Both the position numbers and the translations under genes were made by a program. Of a stretch of 64,000 nt of DNA, positions 33,001 through 41,718 are shown in pieces; within the stretch, counting starts at the first letter, position 1, and every line of letters starts with the position of its first letter. The DNA is from Clavibacter michiganensis (GTDB lineage: Bacteria > Actinomycetota > Actinomycetes > Actinomycetales > Microbacteriaceae): the NCBI RefSeq assembly GCF_016907085.1, contig NZ_JAFBBJ010000001.1:2852001-2916000 (forward strand), read 5' to 3'. The notes under the pieces are model-generated. The model searched no databases, was not told the origin of the DNA, and worked only from the letters and a program-made list of their open reading frames with translations.

Positions 33001-33330
33001 CTACGGCGACGCGGGATCTCCGGCCAGCTCCGGCAGGAGCTCGAGCGCGGCCGGATGCAGTCGCGGCCGCCGCGGCTCGGGGAGCAGCGCGACGACGGGC
33101 TCGTAGGTCATGAGGAAGGCCTGGAAGTTCAGGATGCCGAACAGCGCGAGGTCGTGGTCGTCGAGCTGCTCGCCGCGATGCAGCCGGGTCACGGCGTCGC
33201 GGGCGCCCGGCGAATCCACGAGGAGGCCCAGGTTGACGGCCCCGTCCTCGTCGCCCGCGACCCAGGGGCGCAGCGGGTGGTCCGCGGGACCCGGGTTGAC
33301 GATCATCCGGCCGGTGCTGCTGGGCGTCAC
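33001..33330 (-). CDS. Conserved hypothetical protein
   Basis: A 109-residue soluble protein ('VTPSSTGRMIVNPGPADHPLRPW') with a helical C-terminal half and a Pro-rich end. No known domain is visible. It starts at GTG 33330, overlapping the stop of the small membrane gene by 4 bases, so the two form a translationally coupled pair. It converges on the VWA gene 6 bases away. Function unknown. Confidence 0.55.
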   Translation of the reverse strand: MTPSSTGRMIVNPGPADHPLRPWVAGDEDGAVNLGLLVDSPGARDAVTRLHRGEQLDDHDLALFGILNFQAFLMTYEPVVALLPEPRRPRLHPAALELLPELAGDPASP

Positions 33331-33467
33331 GCGACCGTCCCCGGACCCTCGGCGGCCTCCGCGGCGGCCTCCACGGCGCGGAGCCTCTTCAGCTCCGCCG
33401 ACGGCCAGAAGGCGATCCAGGCGATGGACGCGATCGCCGCGCCCATGATCATCGAGGAGATGTCCAT
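33327..33467 (-). CDS. 46-residue single-span membrane peptide
   Basis: A short protein from ATG 33467: 'MDISSMIMGAAIASIAWIAF' forms one transmembrane segment, followed by a Lys/Arg turn and an Ala/Glu-rich helix. The 4-base overlap with the next gene argues that it is translated. It resembles small membrane adaptor peptides but no family is recognised. Confidence 0.5.
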   Translation of the reverse strand: MDISSMIMGAAIASIAWIAFWPSAELKRLRAVEAAAEAAEGPGTVA

Positions 33468-33572
33468 GCGATCGACGCTACCGGCCCCGCGCACGGGGGC
33501 GCGTCCGTCGCGTGGCGGACGGACCCGACGGCCGTGGGCGCATGCCGGGACCGCGACCGCTACGGTGCGGGG

Positions 33573-34409
33573 ATGCCCGCGAACGCGACCCGACCCCGCC
33601 TCCTCTACGTCAGTGACCTGGGCTACCAGGCCAAGGGCCGCCGGTACTGCGACGAGGACATCGACCTGTCCGAACGCCTCGGCGAGGACTTCGATGTCGC
33701 GGTCTGCCACCCGTCGGCGGCGGTGGGCCTCATGGACCGGTTCGACGTCGTCGTGGTCCGCAACAGCGGGCCGGTGATCCACGACATGGGCGGGTACGAG
33801 GCGTTCCGGGCGGCGGCGCTCGCGAGCGGCATCCCGGTGTTCACGGACCTCCGCGGCAAGGCCGATCAGCTGGGCAAGCAGTACCTGCTCGACCTCTTCG
33901 CCTCCGGGTACCCGGTGATCCCGACCGTGGACGACCTCGATCACCTCGACCGGCTCCCCGCGGTCGACGCCTTCGTGGTGAAGCCGCGGTTCGGCACGGA
34001 CTCCCTAGGCCTCGAATTCGTCACGCGCGACGACCTCGCGACCGTCGACCTCGGGGGCCGCCTCCTGCAGCCCCGCATCGACTTCGCGCACGAGATCTCG
34101 TTCTGCTTCGTGGATCGGACGCCGCAGTACGCGCTCTACGCGCCGGATCCGGCCGCGCGGTGGCGGCTCGAGCCGTACGCGGCGACCGGCACCGACTGGG
34201 ACTTCGCGCAGCGCTTCGTCGACTGGAACGACGTCGAGCACGGCATCCAGCGGGTGGACGCGTGCCGCACCCGGGAGGGGGAGCTGCTGCTCGTCGAGCT
34301 GGAGGACCTCAGCCCGTACCTCTCGCTCGACCTCGTCGACGAGGCCACCCGGGACGCCTTCGTCTCCAGCATGACGCGGTCGCTGCACGCGCTCGTGCGC
34401 GGGGACTGA
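33573..34409 (+). CDS. ATP-grasp-like protein
   Basis: A 278-residue protein with an N-terminal Rossmann-like domain ('RPRLLYVSDLGYQAKGRR', 'FDVVVVRNSGPVIHDMGG') and an ATP-grasp-like core: 'AFVVKPRFGTDSLGLEFV' corresponds to the ATP-binding Lys strand, and 'LLLVELEDLSPYLSLDL' to the acidic metal-binding strand near the end. This resembles RimK/YheC-type ligases, which join a carboxylate to an amine using ATP, but substrate loops are unfamiliar. ATG 33573 is preceded by 'gcgggg'. It stands alone and ends at a strong terminator. Confidence 0.65.
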   Translation: MPANATRPRLLYVSDLGYQAKGRRYCDEDIDLSERLGEDFDVAVCHPSAAVGLMDRFDVVVVRNSGPVIHDMGGYEAFRAAALASGIPVFTDLRGKADQLGKQYLLDLFASGYPVIPTVDDLDHLDRLPAVDAFVVKPRFGTDSLGLEFVTRDDLATVDLGGRLLQPRIDFAHEISFCFVDRTPQYALYAPDPAARWRLEPYAATGTDWDFAQRFVDWNDVEHGIQRVDACRTREGELLLVELEDLSPYLSLDLVDEATRDAFVSSMTRSLHALVRGD

Positions 34410-34436
34410 CGCCGACGCGAGCGGCCCCCGGACGCG

Positions 34437-34474
34437 GGAGGGCCCCGCGGATCCGATGATCCGCGGGGCCCTCC
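34437..34474. terminator. Bidirectional terminator (17-bp perfect stem)
   Basis: 34437-34453 pairs perfectly with 34458-34474 around a 4-base loop, between the convergent ATP-grasp-like and alcohol dehydrogenase genes. It is a very stable hairpin followed by 'tat'. Confidence 0.82.
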
Positions 34475-34490
34475 TATGTGGTGTCGCCGC

Positions 34491-35537
34491 TTACGCGAAC
34501 GTCTTCGCGTCGATGACGAAGCGGTAGCGCACGTCCGACTTGAGGACGCGCTCGTAGGCTTCGTTGATCTGCTCGGCCGAGATGAGCTCGGTCTCGGGCA
34601 GGATGCCGTGCTCGGCGCAGAAGTCCAGCATCTCCTGGGTCTCGGCGATGCCACCGATCATGGATCCGGCCCAGCTGCGGCGCGCGGGGATGAGCGCGAA
34701 CGCGGGGATCTCGAGCGGCTCCGACGGGGCGCCGACGTTGACCAGCGTGCCGTCGATCGCGAGCAGGCCGATGTACTTGCTCATATCGAGCTTCGCGGAG
34801 ACCGTGTTGATGATCAGGTCGAACGAGCCCGCGAGCTCGGTGAACGTGGCGTCGTCGGCGGTGGCGTAGTAGTCCTTGGCGCCGAAGCGCAGGCCGTCCT
34901 CCTTCTTGGAGAGCGTCTGCGAGAGCACGGTGACGTCGGCGCCCATGGCGGCGGCGATCTTCACGGCCATGTGGCCGAGGCCGCCCATGCCGACGACGGC
35001 GACCTTGGTGCCGGGGCCCGCGTTCCAGTGGCGCAGCGGCGAGTAGGTGGTGATGCCGGCGCAGAGCAGCGGCGCGACCTTCTCGATGTCCAGGGACTCG
35101 GGGACGCGGAGCACGAAGTCCTCGTCGACGACGACGGCCTCGGAGTAGCCGCCCTGCGTGATGGTGCCGTCGGCCGGGTCGGTGCCGCCGTACGTCTGGA
35201 TGTTGCCCTTCAGGCAGTACTGCTCCTGGCCGGCCTTGCACTGCTCGCACTCCTTGCAGGAGTTGACCATGCAGCCGACGCCGACGAGGTCGCCGACCTT
35301 GTGCTTGGAGACCTCGGAGCCGACCTCGGTGACGCGGCCGACGATCTCGTGGCCGACGACCTGCGGGTACTGGATGGGGCCCCACTCGCCGCGGACGGTG
35401 TGGATGTCGGAGTGGCAGACGCCCGAGTAGGCGATGTCGATGGAGACGTCCTTCGGGCCGACGTCGCGGCGCTCGATGGTGGTCTTGGTGATGGGATCGG
35501 TGGCGGACGTGGCCGCGTAGGCGTTGACGGTGCGCAT
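34491..35537 (-). CDS. Zinc-dependent NAD(P) alcohol dehydrogenase (cinnamyl/AdhC type)
   Basis: A 348-residue medium-chain dehydrogenase. Catalytic zinc ligands C41 ('SGVCHSD'), H63-E64 ('VGHEIVG') and a Cys near residue 158 are present; structural zinc cysteines are C94, C97, C100 and C108. The cofactor motif is '[13 protein letters not shown]'. The pattern matches the YahK/cinnamyl alcohol dehydrogenase group, usually NADPH-dependent aldehyde reductases of broad range. ATG 35537 has an 'aaggaga' ribosome site. Codon use is extremely regular, suggesting high expression. It is divergent from the esterase gene. Confidence 0.9.
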   Translation of the reverse strand: MRTVNAYAATSATDPITKTTIERRDVGPKDVSIDIAYSGVCHSDIHTVRGEWGPIQYPQVVGHEIVGRVTEVGSEVSKHKVGDLVGVGCMVNSCKECEQCKAGQEQYCLKGNIQTYGGTDPADGTITQGGYSEAVVVDEDFVLRVPESLDIEKVAPLLCAGITTYSPLRHWNAGPGTKVAVVGMGGLGHMAVKIAAAMGADVTVLSQTLSKKEDGLRFGAKDYYATADDATFTELAGSFDLIINTVSAKLDMSKYIGLLAIDGTLVNVGAPSEPLEIPAFALIPARRSWAGSMIGGIAETQEMLDFCAEHGILPETELISAEQINEAYERVLKSDVRYRFVIDAKTFA

Positions 35538-35689
35538 GGGTTCTCCTTGTGCTGACCGGTGGGGGCGGGGAGGGATCGGGTCGATCCGGCCGCGCCCTCT
35601 TCGGATGCGGTACCCCTCGACGCTACGCCCGTCGGGCGGGGTCGCCGAAACCGCGCGGCTTTTCCTCGGTCGCCGGATAGCGTGGCCGG

Positions 35690-37060
35690 ATGCCCGCACC
35701 CACCGTCCCCGCCCCCATGCCCACGCGATCCGGCCCCGTGACGGGGCTCCGGGACGGCGACGTGATCCGGTACCTCGGCATTCCTTACGCGACGGCGGCG
35801 CGCGGCGTCCCGCCCGTGTCGGCTGTGCCCGTGCGCGGATCCGACGGCGAGCCGGTCGTGCTCGCGGCCGTGGATCCGGCGCCCGCGTGCCCGCAGCCGT
35901 CGTCGCGGATCCTCGACACGCTGATGCAGGGCGCCCTCGACGGGATCGGGCGCTCGGAGGACTGCCAGCGGCTCTCGATCACGCTGCCCGCCGACCTGCG
36001 GCCCGGCGAGGAGCTGCCGGTGATCGCGTGGTTCCACGGCGGCGGCTACACGACGGGCGCGGGCGACCTCGCCATCCACGATCCGCGGGCGCTCGTGGTG
36101 GAGCAGCGGGTGATCGTGGTCGCGGTGACCGCGCGGCTCGGGCTCCTCGGGTTCGGCGGCGGGGGCCCTGACGCCCCGCCCGCGAACCTCGGCCTCCTCG
36201 ACCAGCTCGAGGCGCTGCGCTGGATCCGCGACTCGATCGCCGCGTTCGGCGGCGACCCGGGATCCGTCACGGCGATGGGCCAGTCGGCCGGCGGTGACGC
36301 GATCCTGCACCTCATGATCAGCGACGGCGCGCGCGGCCTCTTCCGGCGGGCGATCGTGCAGAGCCCGCCGGTGGGGATCACGGGCGGGCGCGAGCGCATG
36401 TTCCGCGCGATGGGGCGCGTGACCCGGTCGCTGCCGGCCGAGGCGCCGCTCGACGCGGTGATGCGCCGCCAGGCCCGGGCGGAGCGCGCGTCGTGGGCGT
36501 CGGGGATCCGCGCGGGCTTGCCCTGGGGACCGCGCTACGGCCACGCGCCGCTCCCCGCCGAGGCGGACCGCGACGCCGCCTGGCGGGCGGTCGCCCCCGA
36601 GGTCGACCTGCTCATCGGCACGACGCGCGACGAGACCGCGATGTACCTGCCGGCGCTGCCGGTGGTCGCGCCGCTGCTCGGCGTGCCCGTCGTGGGCCGG
36701 GCGCTGCGGGCGATCCTGATGCGCGCGGTCGTCGGACCCACCACCCGGCTCGTCTACGCGCGGCCCGTCCGGGCGTTCGCGGCACGCCACCGCGCGGCGG
36801 GCGGTCGGGCCGTGCGCTACGTCCTCCGCGCGGCCCCGGCGTCGAGCCCCATCGGCGCGGGCCACACGTCCGACGTGCCGCTGATCCTCGGCACCCGCGA
36901 CGCGTGGACCCGCATGCGCCTGGTTCCGCCGGAGGCGTGGCCCGAGGTCACCGCGCGCGGGCGGGCCGTGCGGCAGGTGTGGGCCGACTTCGCGCGCACG
37001 GGCGTGGTCGCGGCCGACGCGGACACGCGCGGCTGCGGGATGCGGTTCGAACGCGGCTGA
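35690..37060 (+). CDS. Carboxylesterase family hydrolase (type B)
   Basis: A 456-residue alpha/beta hydrolase of the carboxylesterase/para-nitrobenzyl esterase family. It has the oxyanion motif '[10 protein letters not shown]', the nucleophile S199 in 'GQSAGG', and the '[11 protein letters not shown]' segment carrying the acidic residue region; a His for the triad is likely in '[13 protein letters not shown]'. No signal peptide, so it is cytoplasmic. It may hydrolyse plant or xenobiotic esters; the natural substrate is unknown. Start is ATG 35690 (a second ATG at 35717 is also possible). Divergent from the alcohol dehydrogenase, ending at a terminator. Confidence 0.85.
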   Translation: MPAPTVPAPMPTRSGPVTGLRDGDVIRYLGIPYATAARGVPPVSAVPVRGSDGEPVVLAAVDPAPACPQPSSRILDTLMQGALDGIGRSEDCQRLSITLPADLRPGEELPVIAWFHGGGYTTGAGDLAIHDPRALVVEQRVIVVAVTARLGLLGFGGGGPDAPPANLGLLDQLEALRWIRDSIAAFGGDPGSVTAMGQSAGGDAILHLMISDGARGLFRRAIVQSPPVGITGGRERMFRAMGRVTRSLPAEAPLDAVMRRQARAERASWASGIRAGLPWGPRYGHAPLPAEADRDAAWRAVAPEVDLLIGTTRDETAMYLPALPVVAPLLGVPVVGRALRAILMRAVVGPTTRLVYARPVRAFAARHRAAGGRAVRYVLRAAPASSPIGAGHTSDVPLILGTRDAWTRMRLVPPEAWPEVTARGRAVRQVWADFARTGVVAADADTRGCGMRFERG

Positions 37061-37075
37061 CCGCGGTCGACGGCC

Positions 37076-37120
37076 GGACGCGACGACGGGGCGCCGGTCT
37101 CCCGGCGCCCCGTCGCGTCC
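37076..37120. terminator. Bidirectional terminator between esterase and GH3 genes
   Basis: The inner 12-bp stem (37086-37097 with 37102-37113) is extended by an imperfect outer stem ('ggacgcg' with 'cgcgtcc'). It lies between two convergent genes. Confidence 0.75.
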
Positions 37121-37145
37121 TGTGTCTGCGCTTCCCCGCCGGGTG

Positions 37146-39437
37146 TCAGGCCCTCCGGCGGCGTGCCAGGAACGTCAGCGCCGCGCCGGTGCCCGCGAGC
37201 AGGAGGCCGCCCGCGATCCAGGTGAGCGACTCGGATCCGGTCCTGGGCAGCCCATCCCTCCCGGACGCCGCCGGGGCGGAGGCGCTCGAGGGTCGCGGGG
37301 ACGGCGCGGGTGCGGGGACCGGCGCGGGTGCCGCCGTCGGGGCGGTGGTCGGCTCGCCCGGGCCCGGCGTGGGGGTCGGCTCCGTCGGCGCCGCCGCGAA
37401 CGACAGCCCCGCGCGGTACGCGAACAGCGGCGAGGCCGAGTCGTTCGGCACGTCGTAGAACTGGGCGGCCACCGCGTCCATGGAGGACGGCAGCTCGAAG
37501 GGCAGGCGCCCCTCGGGCTCGGCGGCCCCCGTGATCACGTCGAGCAGCGCCTCGTCCGAGACCCCGTACGACGCGAGCACCGCGTCGCTGTTCGCGACGA
37601 CGTCCCCGAGGATCAGCGGACGCGTGAGCTGCGGCACCGCGATGGTGCGCGCTCCCGCGTCGTGGGCCCGCACGAGCGCCTGGTAGTCGGTCTCGGATCC
37701 GGTGAAGCCAAGGTCCGTGAGGTCGTCGCCGCCGCGCGGGTCGGCGAGGCGCACGATCGCGACGTCGGCGTCCGCCGGGTCGTCGACGACCGTGAAGCCG
37801 GCGGATCGGGCGGCCGACGCCTGCACGCCGCTCAGCCACGCGGTCATGCCCGGCTCGACGCGCACGGGGAGCGCGGCAGCGCCTCCGTCAGCGGCGACGC
37901 GGGCCTCGCGGGCCTGCGCATCGGCCGCGGGTGCCGTGTCGCTGAGCAGCGTGAGGCTGCGTCGCTGCGCGTCGAGGCCGGCGGCGCGCGATGCGTCGCT
38001 GCCCACGATCGCGTCGGCGGCGGCGGGATCCACGTACGGGTCCTCGAACAGCCCGAGCTCGAACTTCTGCTCCAGCACCCGCTGCCCCGCCTCGACCACG
38101 CGGGCCTCGGTGAGGAGCCCCTGCTCCACGGCCTGGAGGATGTGCTGCGGCTGGTCGCTGCCGCCGATGATGTCGACGCCCGCGGAGATCGCGCTGGCGT
38201 ATCGGGCCGGGAGCGTCAGGTCCTCGACGCCCCACGGCATCCCCGCTCCCCACGGACCCACGAAGAACGCGGGCGGCCGGTTCTCGCGGCACGCCTCGGG
38301 GCAGTCGTTCGCGATGCCCCAGTCGCTCGTGATCACGCCGTCGAAGCCGTAGCGCCCGCGCAGGAGGTCCTGCAGCAGGTACTCGTTGTGGTTCGCGCCG
38401 ACCTGCTCGATGACCCCGTCGCCGAGGTCGAGGTCCTTGAGGATCGAGTACGTCGGCATGATGCCGGCGGCCTGGTTCCGGAACGCACCCTCGTACGGCG
38501 TGATGTGCTCGGCGAAGTCCCCGCCGGGGAACGCGGCGTAGCGGCCGTAGTAGTAGTGGCTGTCGTAGCCGTCGACCTGGGCGCCGTAGCCGACCCAGTG
38601 CTTGACGACCGTGGCCACGCCCTCGGAGGTGATCCCGTCGGTGCCGCCCTGCAGCCCCTCCACGTACGCGGCGACGTGCGGCGCGACGTCGGCTCCGACG
38701 CTCCCGAACGTGCCGTCCTGCCGCGTCCAGCGCGGCTCCGTGCTGATGTCCGCCTGCGGGGAGAGCGCCTCCGTGATCCCCACGGCGCGGTACTCGGCGG
38801 CGATGATGCGCCCCATCTCGCGCGTCGTCTCGGGGTCGTCGACCGCGCCCATGCCGATCGGGTCGGGGAACGGCGAGAAGTCGCCGTTGGAGACGGTCTG
38901 TCCCTCCGTGACGGTGAAGCCGTGGCGCGGATCCGTGCTGATCTTCAGCGGGATGCCCCAGCGCTCCGCCTCCGCCGCGGCCTGCAGGGCGTTGTGCTCG
39001 CGCGCCAGCGTGGGGGCGTCGGCACCGAGCCGGGAGATGTACGTGGTGATGTGCCGGTCGGCGAGCAGCGGGTCGAACGCGGCGCGGTCGTACGCGTCGC
39101 CGACGTTCGTGAGGCTCGCGTGCATCAGCAGGCCCGCGCGCTCCTCGGGCGACATGCGCGCGACGAGGTCGGCGGCGCGGTCCTCGGCCGACAGGCGCCA
39201 GTCCTCGTACGGCGTGAGCGCGCCGTCCTTGTCGAGGTCGCGGAAGCGGAGGCCGTCGACCGTGATGACGGGCGCGGATCCGGCGCTCTCCAGCCCCGGC
39301 TGCGCGCCGTCCGCCGGCGCGGCGACCGCGACGGGCACCCCCGTCGCTCCCAGGGCGACCGACGCCAGGAGCGCTCCTCCCGCCGCCGTCCCGATGATCC
39401 GTCGTCGTCGTCGAGACGCCCTGCGGGGTCCGCCCAT
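37146..39437 (-). CDS. Surface-anchored glycoside hydrolase family 3 enzyme
   Basis: A 763-residue secreted GH3 enzyme (beta-glucosidase/beta-xylosidase type). The N-terminus has an Arg-rich, twin-arginine-like signal ('RRRRRIIGTAAGGALLA') ending near 'AVAAPA'. GH3 features follow: 'LKISTDPRHG', 'VVKHWVGYG' and 'GVITSDWG' with the nucleophile Asp, then the C-terminal GH3 domain. The end carries a sortase signal 'LPRTGS', a hydrophobic span and 'RRRR', so it is probably fixed to the cell wall. It may release sugars from plant polysaccharides. A TTGACA box (39514-39509, minus strand) lies upstream with a poor -10. A TetR gene precedes it on the same strand. Confidence 0.87.
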   Translation of the reverse strand: MGGPRRASRRRRRIIGTAAGGALLASVALGATGVPVAVAAPADGAQPGLESAGSAPVITVDGLRFRDLDKDGALTPYEDWRLSAEDRAADLVARMSPEERAGLLMHASLTNVGDAYDRAAFDPLLADRHITTYISRLGADAPTLAREHNALQAAAEAERWGIPLKISTDPRHGFTVTEGQTVSNGDFSPFPDPIGMGAVDDPETTREMGRIIAAEYRAVGITEALSPQADISTEPRWTRQDGTFGSVGADVAPHVAAYVEGLQGGTDGITSEGVATVVKHWVGYGAQVDGYDSHYYYGRYAAFPGGDFAEHITPYEGAFRNQAAGIMPTYSILKDLDLGDGVIEQVGANHNEYLLQDLLRGRYGFDGVITSDWGIANDCPEACRENRPPAFFVGPWGAGMPWGVEDLTLPARYASAISAGVDIIGGSDQPQHILQAVEQGLLTEARVVEAGQRVLEQKFELGLFEDPYVDPAAADAIVGSDASRAAGLDAQRRSLTLLSDTAPAADAQAREARVAADGGAAALPVRVEPGMTAWLSGVQASAARSAGFTVVDDPADADVAIVRLADPRGGDDLTDLGFTGSETDYQALVRAHDAGARTIAVPQLTRPLILGDVVANSDAVLASYGVSDEALLDVITGAAEPEGRLPFELPSSMDAVAAQFYDVPNDSASPLFAYRAGLSFAAAPTEPTPTPGPGEPTTAPTAAPAPVPAPAPSPRPSSASAPAASGRDGLPRTGSESLTWIAGGLLLAGTGAALTFLARRRRA

Positions 39438-39520
39438 GTCCACTCCCTCGTGTCCGCGTGCCCTCTCCGTCGAGGGCGCAGCTTGAGCTTGGCCGGGTGG
39501 GGAAATTGTGTCAAGCAGAC

Positions 39521-40180
39521 TTAAGAAAGTGCGGGACCGCCGCCGTCGAGGCGTGCGCGCACGAGGGCGACCATGGTGGCGAACTCCCGCTCGACGTCCA
39601 CCGCGGACCCGGTGAGCGACTGGTACTGCAGCCCGTCCATCACCGCGAGCAGCAGGCGCGCGAGGCTCTCGGCCTCGCCGGCGGGGAGTCCGGATGCCCG
39701 CCCGTCGATGCCGTCGAGCATCGCGGCGAGGTGCCGCCCGACGCTGTCGTAGCGCTCCGCCATGCGCGCGCGGACCGGGTGGTCCGGCGCGACGGACTCG
39801 CCGAGGAGCGTCGAGAAGAGGCGCGCCCACTCGGGCTCCGACTCGTTGCGGCGGACGAGGGCGCGCAGTCGGTCGAGGGCGTCGCCGCCCGCCTCGTCGC
39901 TGCCGGCGCCCGTGCCGTCGCCGTCGGTGCCGGTGACCTCGGCCGCGCTCAGGAGCTCCGTCTGCCGGCCGCTCTCGTCGGCGAGCACGGCCTCCAGCAG
40001 GTCCTCCTTGGTGGCGAAGTGGTAGAGCAGGCCCGCGTGCGTGACGCCCGCGCGCGTGGCGATCGCGGCCATGGTCGACCCGCGGTAGCCGTCCGCGGCG
40101 AAGGCCGAGCGCGCCGCCGCGATGATCTCCGCCCGGCGCCGCACGCCGCGGGCGTTGAGCATGCCGTCCCGCACGAGCAC
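39521..40180 (-). CDS. TetR/AcrR family regulator next to GH3
   Basis: A regulator of about 219 residues. The helix-turn-helix reads 'FAADGYRGSTMAAIATRAGVTHAGLLYHFATKEDLL' over residues 27-62. The C-terminal domain contains a Gly/Asp-rich insert ('GTDGDGTGAGSDEAGG') near residue 85. It lies 83 bases upstream of the GH3 gene on the same strand, so it probably controls that gene and itself. Start is uncertain: GTG 40180, GTG 40174 or ATG 40162, with 'gggagg' just upstream of the first. No palindrome of note was found nearby. Confidence 0.83.
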   Translation of the reverse strand: MLVRDGMLNARGVRRRAEIIAAARSAFAADGYRGSTMAAIATRAGVTHAGLLYHFATKEDLLEAVLADESGRQTELLSAAEVTGTDGDGTGAGSDEAGGDALDRLRALVRRNESEPEWARLFSTLLGESVAPDHPVRARMAERYDSVGRHLAAMLDGIDGRASGLPAGEAESLARLLLAVMDGLQYQSLTGSAVDVEREFATMVALVRARLDGGGPALS

Positions 40181-40301
40181 CTCCCCCGCCCGCGTCCGAC
40201 GGGTCGGGCCGATGCTATCCGCAGCTCCCGGGGCGGTGCCGTGGCGCGCGCCTTCCGACGGTCGCTCGATGTCGTCGTCGCCGCCGGCTGATCGGGAGCG
40301 C

Positions 40302-40772
40302 TCAGCCGCCCTGAACCCGCACGGGCCCCGCCCCCCGGTCGCCCAACGCGTCGTCCGGGTTCAGGAGACCGCACGCCTTCATCGACAGGCAGCCGCAGCC
40401 GATGCAGCCCGTCAGCTCGCGCTCCAGTCGCTCGATGCTCCGGCGCCGCTCCTCGAGCAGGCGCTTCCAGCGGCGCGACGCGCGCTGCCAGTCGGCGTGG
40501 CTCGGCGGGCGGTCGAGGGGCACGTCGTCGAAGGTGGACTGCACGTCGGCGAGCGGGATCCCGAGGCGCTTGGCCACCGTGATCAGCGACACCCGTCGGA
40601 GCATGTGCCGCGCGTACCGCCGCTGGTTGCCCGCCGTGCGCTCGGCGGCGATGAGGCCGAGGTCCTCGTAGAAGCGGAGGGCGGAGGCGGCGACGCCCGT
40701 GCGGCGGGTCATCTCGCCGACCGTGAGCAGCTCGCCGGGCGCGTGCCGCGGCCCTGCCTGCGCATCCGCCAC
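40302..40772 (-). CDS. soxR: Redox-sensitive transcriptional activator SoxR
   Basis: A 156-residue MerR-family regulator. The winged helix starts at 'LTVGEMTRRTGVAASALRFYEDLGL' (residues 16-40), a long dimerisation helix follows, and the [2Fe-2S] ligands are C123, C126, C128 and C134 ('CIGCGCLSMKAC'). SoxR senses redox-cycling compounds or nitric oxide through oxidation of this cluster. It is divergent from fdxA and a flavin reductase gene, with a SoxR-box-like dyad between. In actinobacteria SoxR usually responds to endogenous or environmental redox-active molecules and controls a small regulon rather than soxS. Confidence 0.93.
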   Translation of the reverse strand: MADAQAGPRHAPGELLTVGEMTRRTGVAASALRFYEDLGLIAAERTAGNQRRYARHMLRRVSLITVAKRLGIPLADVQSTFDDVPLDRPPSHADWQRASRRWKRLLEERRRSIERLERELTGCIGCGCLSMKACGLLNPDDALGDRGAGPVRVQGG

Positions 40773-40787
40773 GACGTCTCCCCTCGA

Positions 40788-40818
40788 TTGACCTCAAGGG
40801 TACGTGAGGTTCTAACGT
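40788..40818 (+). promoter_or_regulatory. SoxR box and MerR-type promoter of fdxA
   Basis: The dyad 'cctcaag-ggta-cgtgagg' (40792-40809) has one mismatch and resembles the SoxR-box consensus. It lies between -35 'TTGACC' (40788-40793) and a -10 that can be read as 'TAACGT' (40813-40818, 19-base spacer, the hallmark of MerR-activated promoters) or 'TCTAAC' (40811-40816, 17 bases). Confidence 0.75.
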
Positions 40819-40878
40819 GGAGACCATGCGCATCGCCACCCCCGCCGCCGCGTCGGCCGCCACCCGTCAGGACGCCCT

Positions 40879-41205
40879 GTGACCTACGTGATCGCCCTCC
40901 CGTGCGTCGACGTGAAGGACCGCGCGTGCATCGACGAGTGCCCGGTGGACTGCATCTACGAGGGCGAGCGGTCGCTCTACATCCACCCGGACGAGTGCGT
41001 GGACTGCGGCGCCTGCGAGCCCGTGTGCCCGGTCGAGGCGATCTACTACGAGGACGACCTGCCCGAGAAGTGGTCGGACTACTACACGGCGAACGTCGAG
41101 TTCTTCGCCGAGATGGGATCGCCCGGCGGCGCCGTCAAGGTCGGCGCTGTCGCCTACGACCACCCGGTGGTGGCCGCCGTCCCGCGCCAGGGCGAGCCCG
41201 CGTGA
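40879..41205 (+). CDS. fdxA: Seven-iron ferredoxin
   Basis: A 108-residue FdxA-type ferredoxin with [3Fe-4S] and [4Fe-4S] clusters. Cysteines appear as '[18 protein letters not shown]' (first part) and '[12 protein letters not shown]' (second), followed by the usual acidic tail '[10 protein letters not shown]'. It transfers electrons to monooxygenases or other reductases. GTG 40879 starts the conserved '[10 protein letters not shown]'. It is probably activated by SoxR through the dyad upstream and is coupled (4-base overlap) to a flavin reductase, suggesting an electron-supply module for redox stress. Confidence 0.93.
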   Translation: MTYVIALPCVDVKDRACIDECPVDCIYEGERSLYIHPDECVDCGACEPVCPVEAIYYEDDLPEKWSDYYTANVEFFAEMGSPGGAVKVGAVAYDHPVVAAVPRQGEPA

Positions 41206-41696
41206 GCGCCGACCCCGACCTCTTCAAGGCCGCGTTCCGCGGTCACCCGGCGGGCGTCGCGCTCATCACGGCGCGCACCGCGGACGGGCCGTCCGGCCTC
41301 ACCGCGTCGAGCGTGGCGTCGCTGTCGGTGGATCCGCCCGCCCTCTCGTTCTCGGTCACCCGCGCCACGGGATCCGCCGGCGCGATCCTCGGGGCCGACA
41401 GCTACGTCGTGCACCTGCTCGCCGGGCAGCACGCCGCGCTCGCCCGGTCGTTCGCGGTCTCCGGATCGCCGCGCTTCACCGAGGAGCAGGGCTTCCAGGA
41501 GCTGCCGACCGGGGAGCCGCTGCTCGCCGACGCGCGCGCCGCCCTCCGCTGCCGCACGCTGCAGACCGTGCCGGTCGGCGGATCCGTGCTGGTCGTCGCC
41601 GAGGTCCTCGACGTGATCCTCGGCGAGCCCGCCCCGCCGCTCGTCTACCGCGACCGCCGCTTCCACCTGCTCGAGGACGACCACCCGGAGCTCTGA
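41202..41696 (+). CDS. Flavin reductase family protein (FMN-binding split barrel)
   Basis: A 164-residue HpaC-like flavin reductase. It shows '[35 protein letters not shown]', the standard N-terminal split-barrel signature, and ends '[13 protein letters not shown]'. Such enzymes reduce free FMN/FAD with NAD(P)H or bind FMN for a partner oxygenase. GTG 41202 overlaps the fdxA stop by 4 bases, so it belongs to the SoxR-linked operon. It may recycle flavin for, or detoxify, redox-active compounds; the partner is not evident. Confidence 0.87.
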   Translation: MSADPDLFKAAFRGHPAGVALITARTADGPSGLTASSVASLSVDPPALSFSVTRATGSAGAILGADSYVVHLLAGQHAALARSFAVSGSPRFTEEQGFQELPTGEPLLADARAALRCRTLQTVPVGGSVLVVAEVLDVILGEPAPPLVYRDRRFHLLEDDHPEL

Positions 41697-41718
41697 GCCC
41701 GACCGGCGGCGCCGTGCG

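Noticed and set aside
40879..41163. Leftward frame antisense to fdxA
   Set aside because: Val/Arg/His-rich shadow of a clearly conserved ferredoxin.
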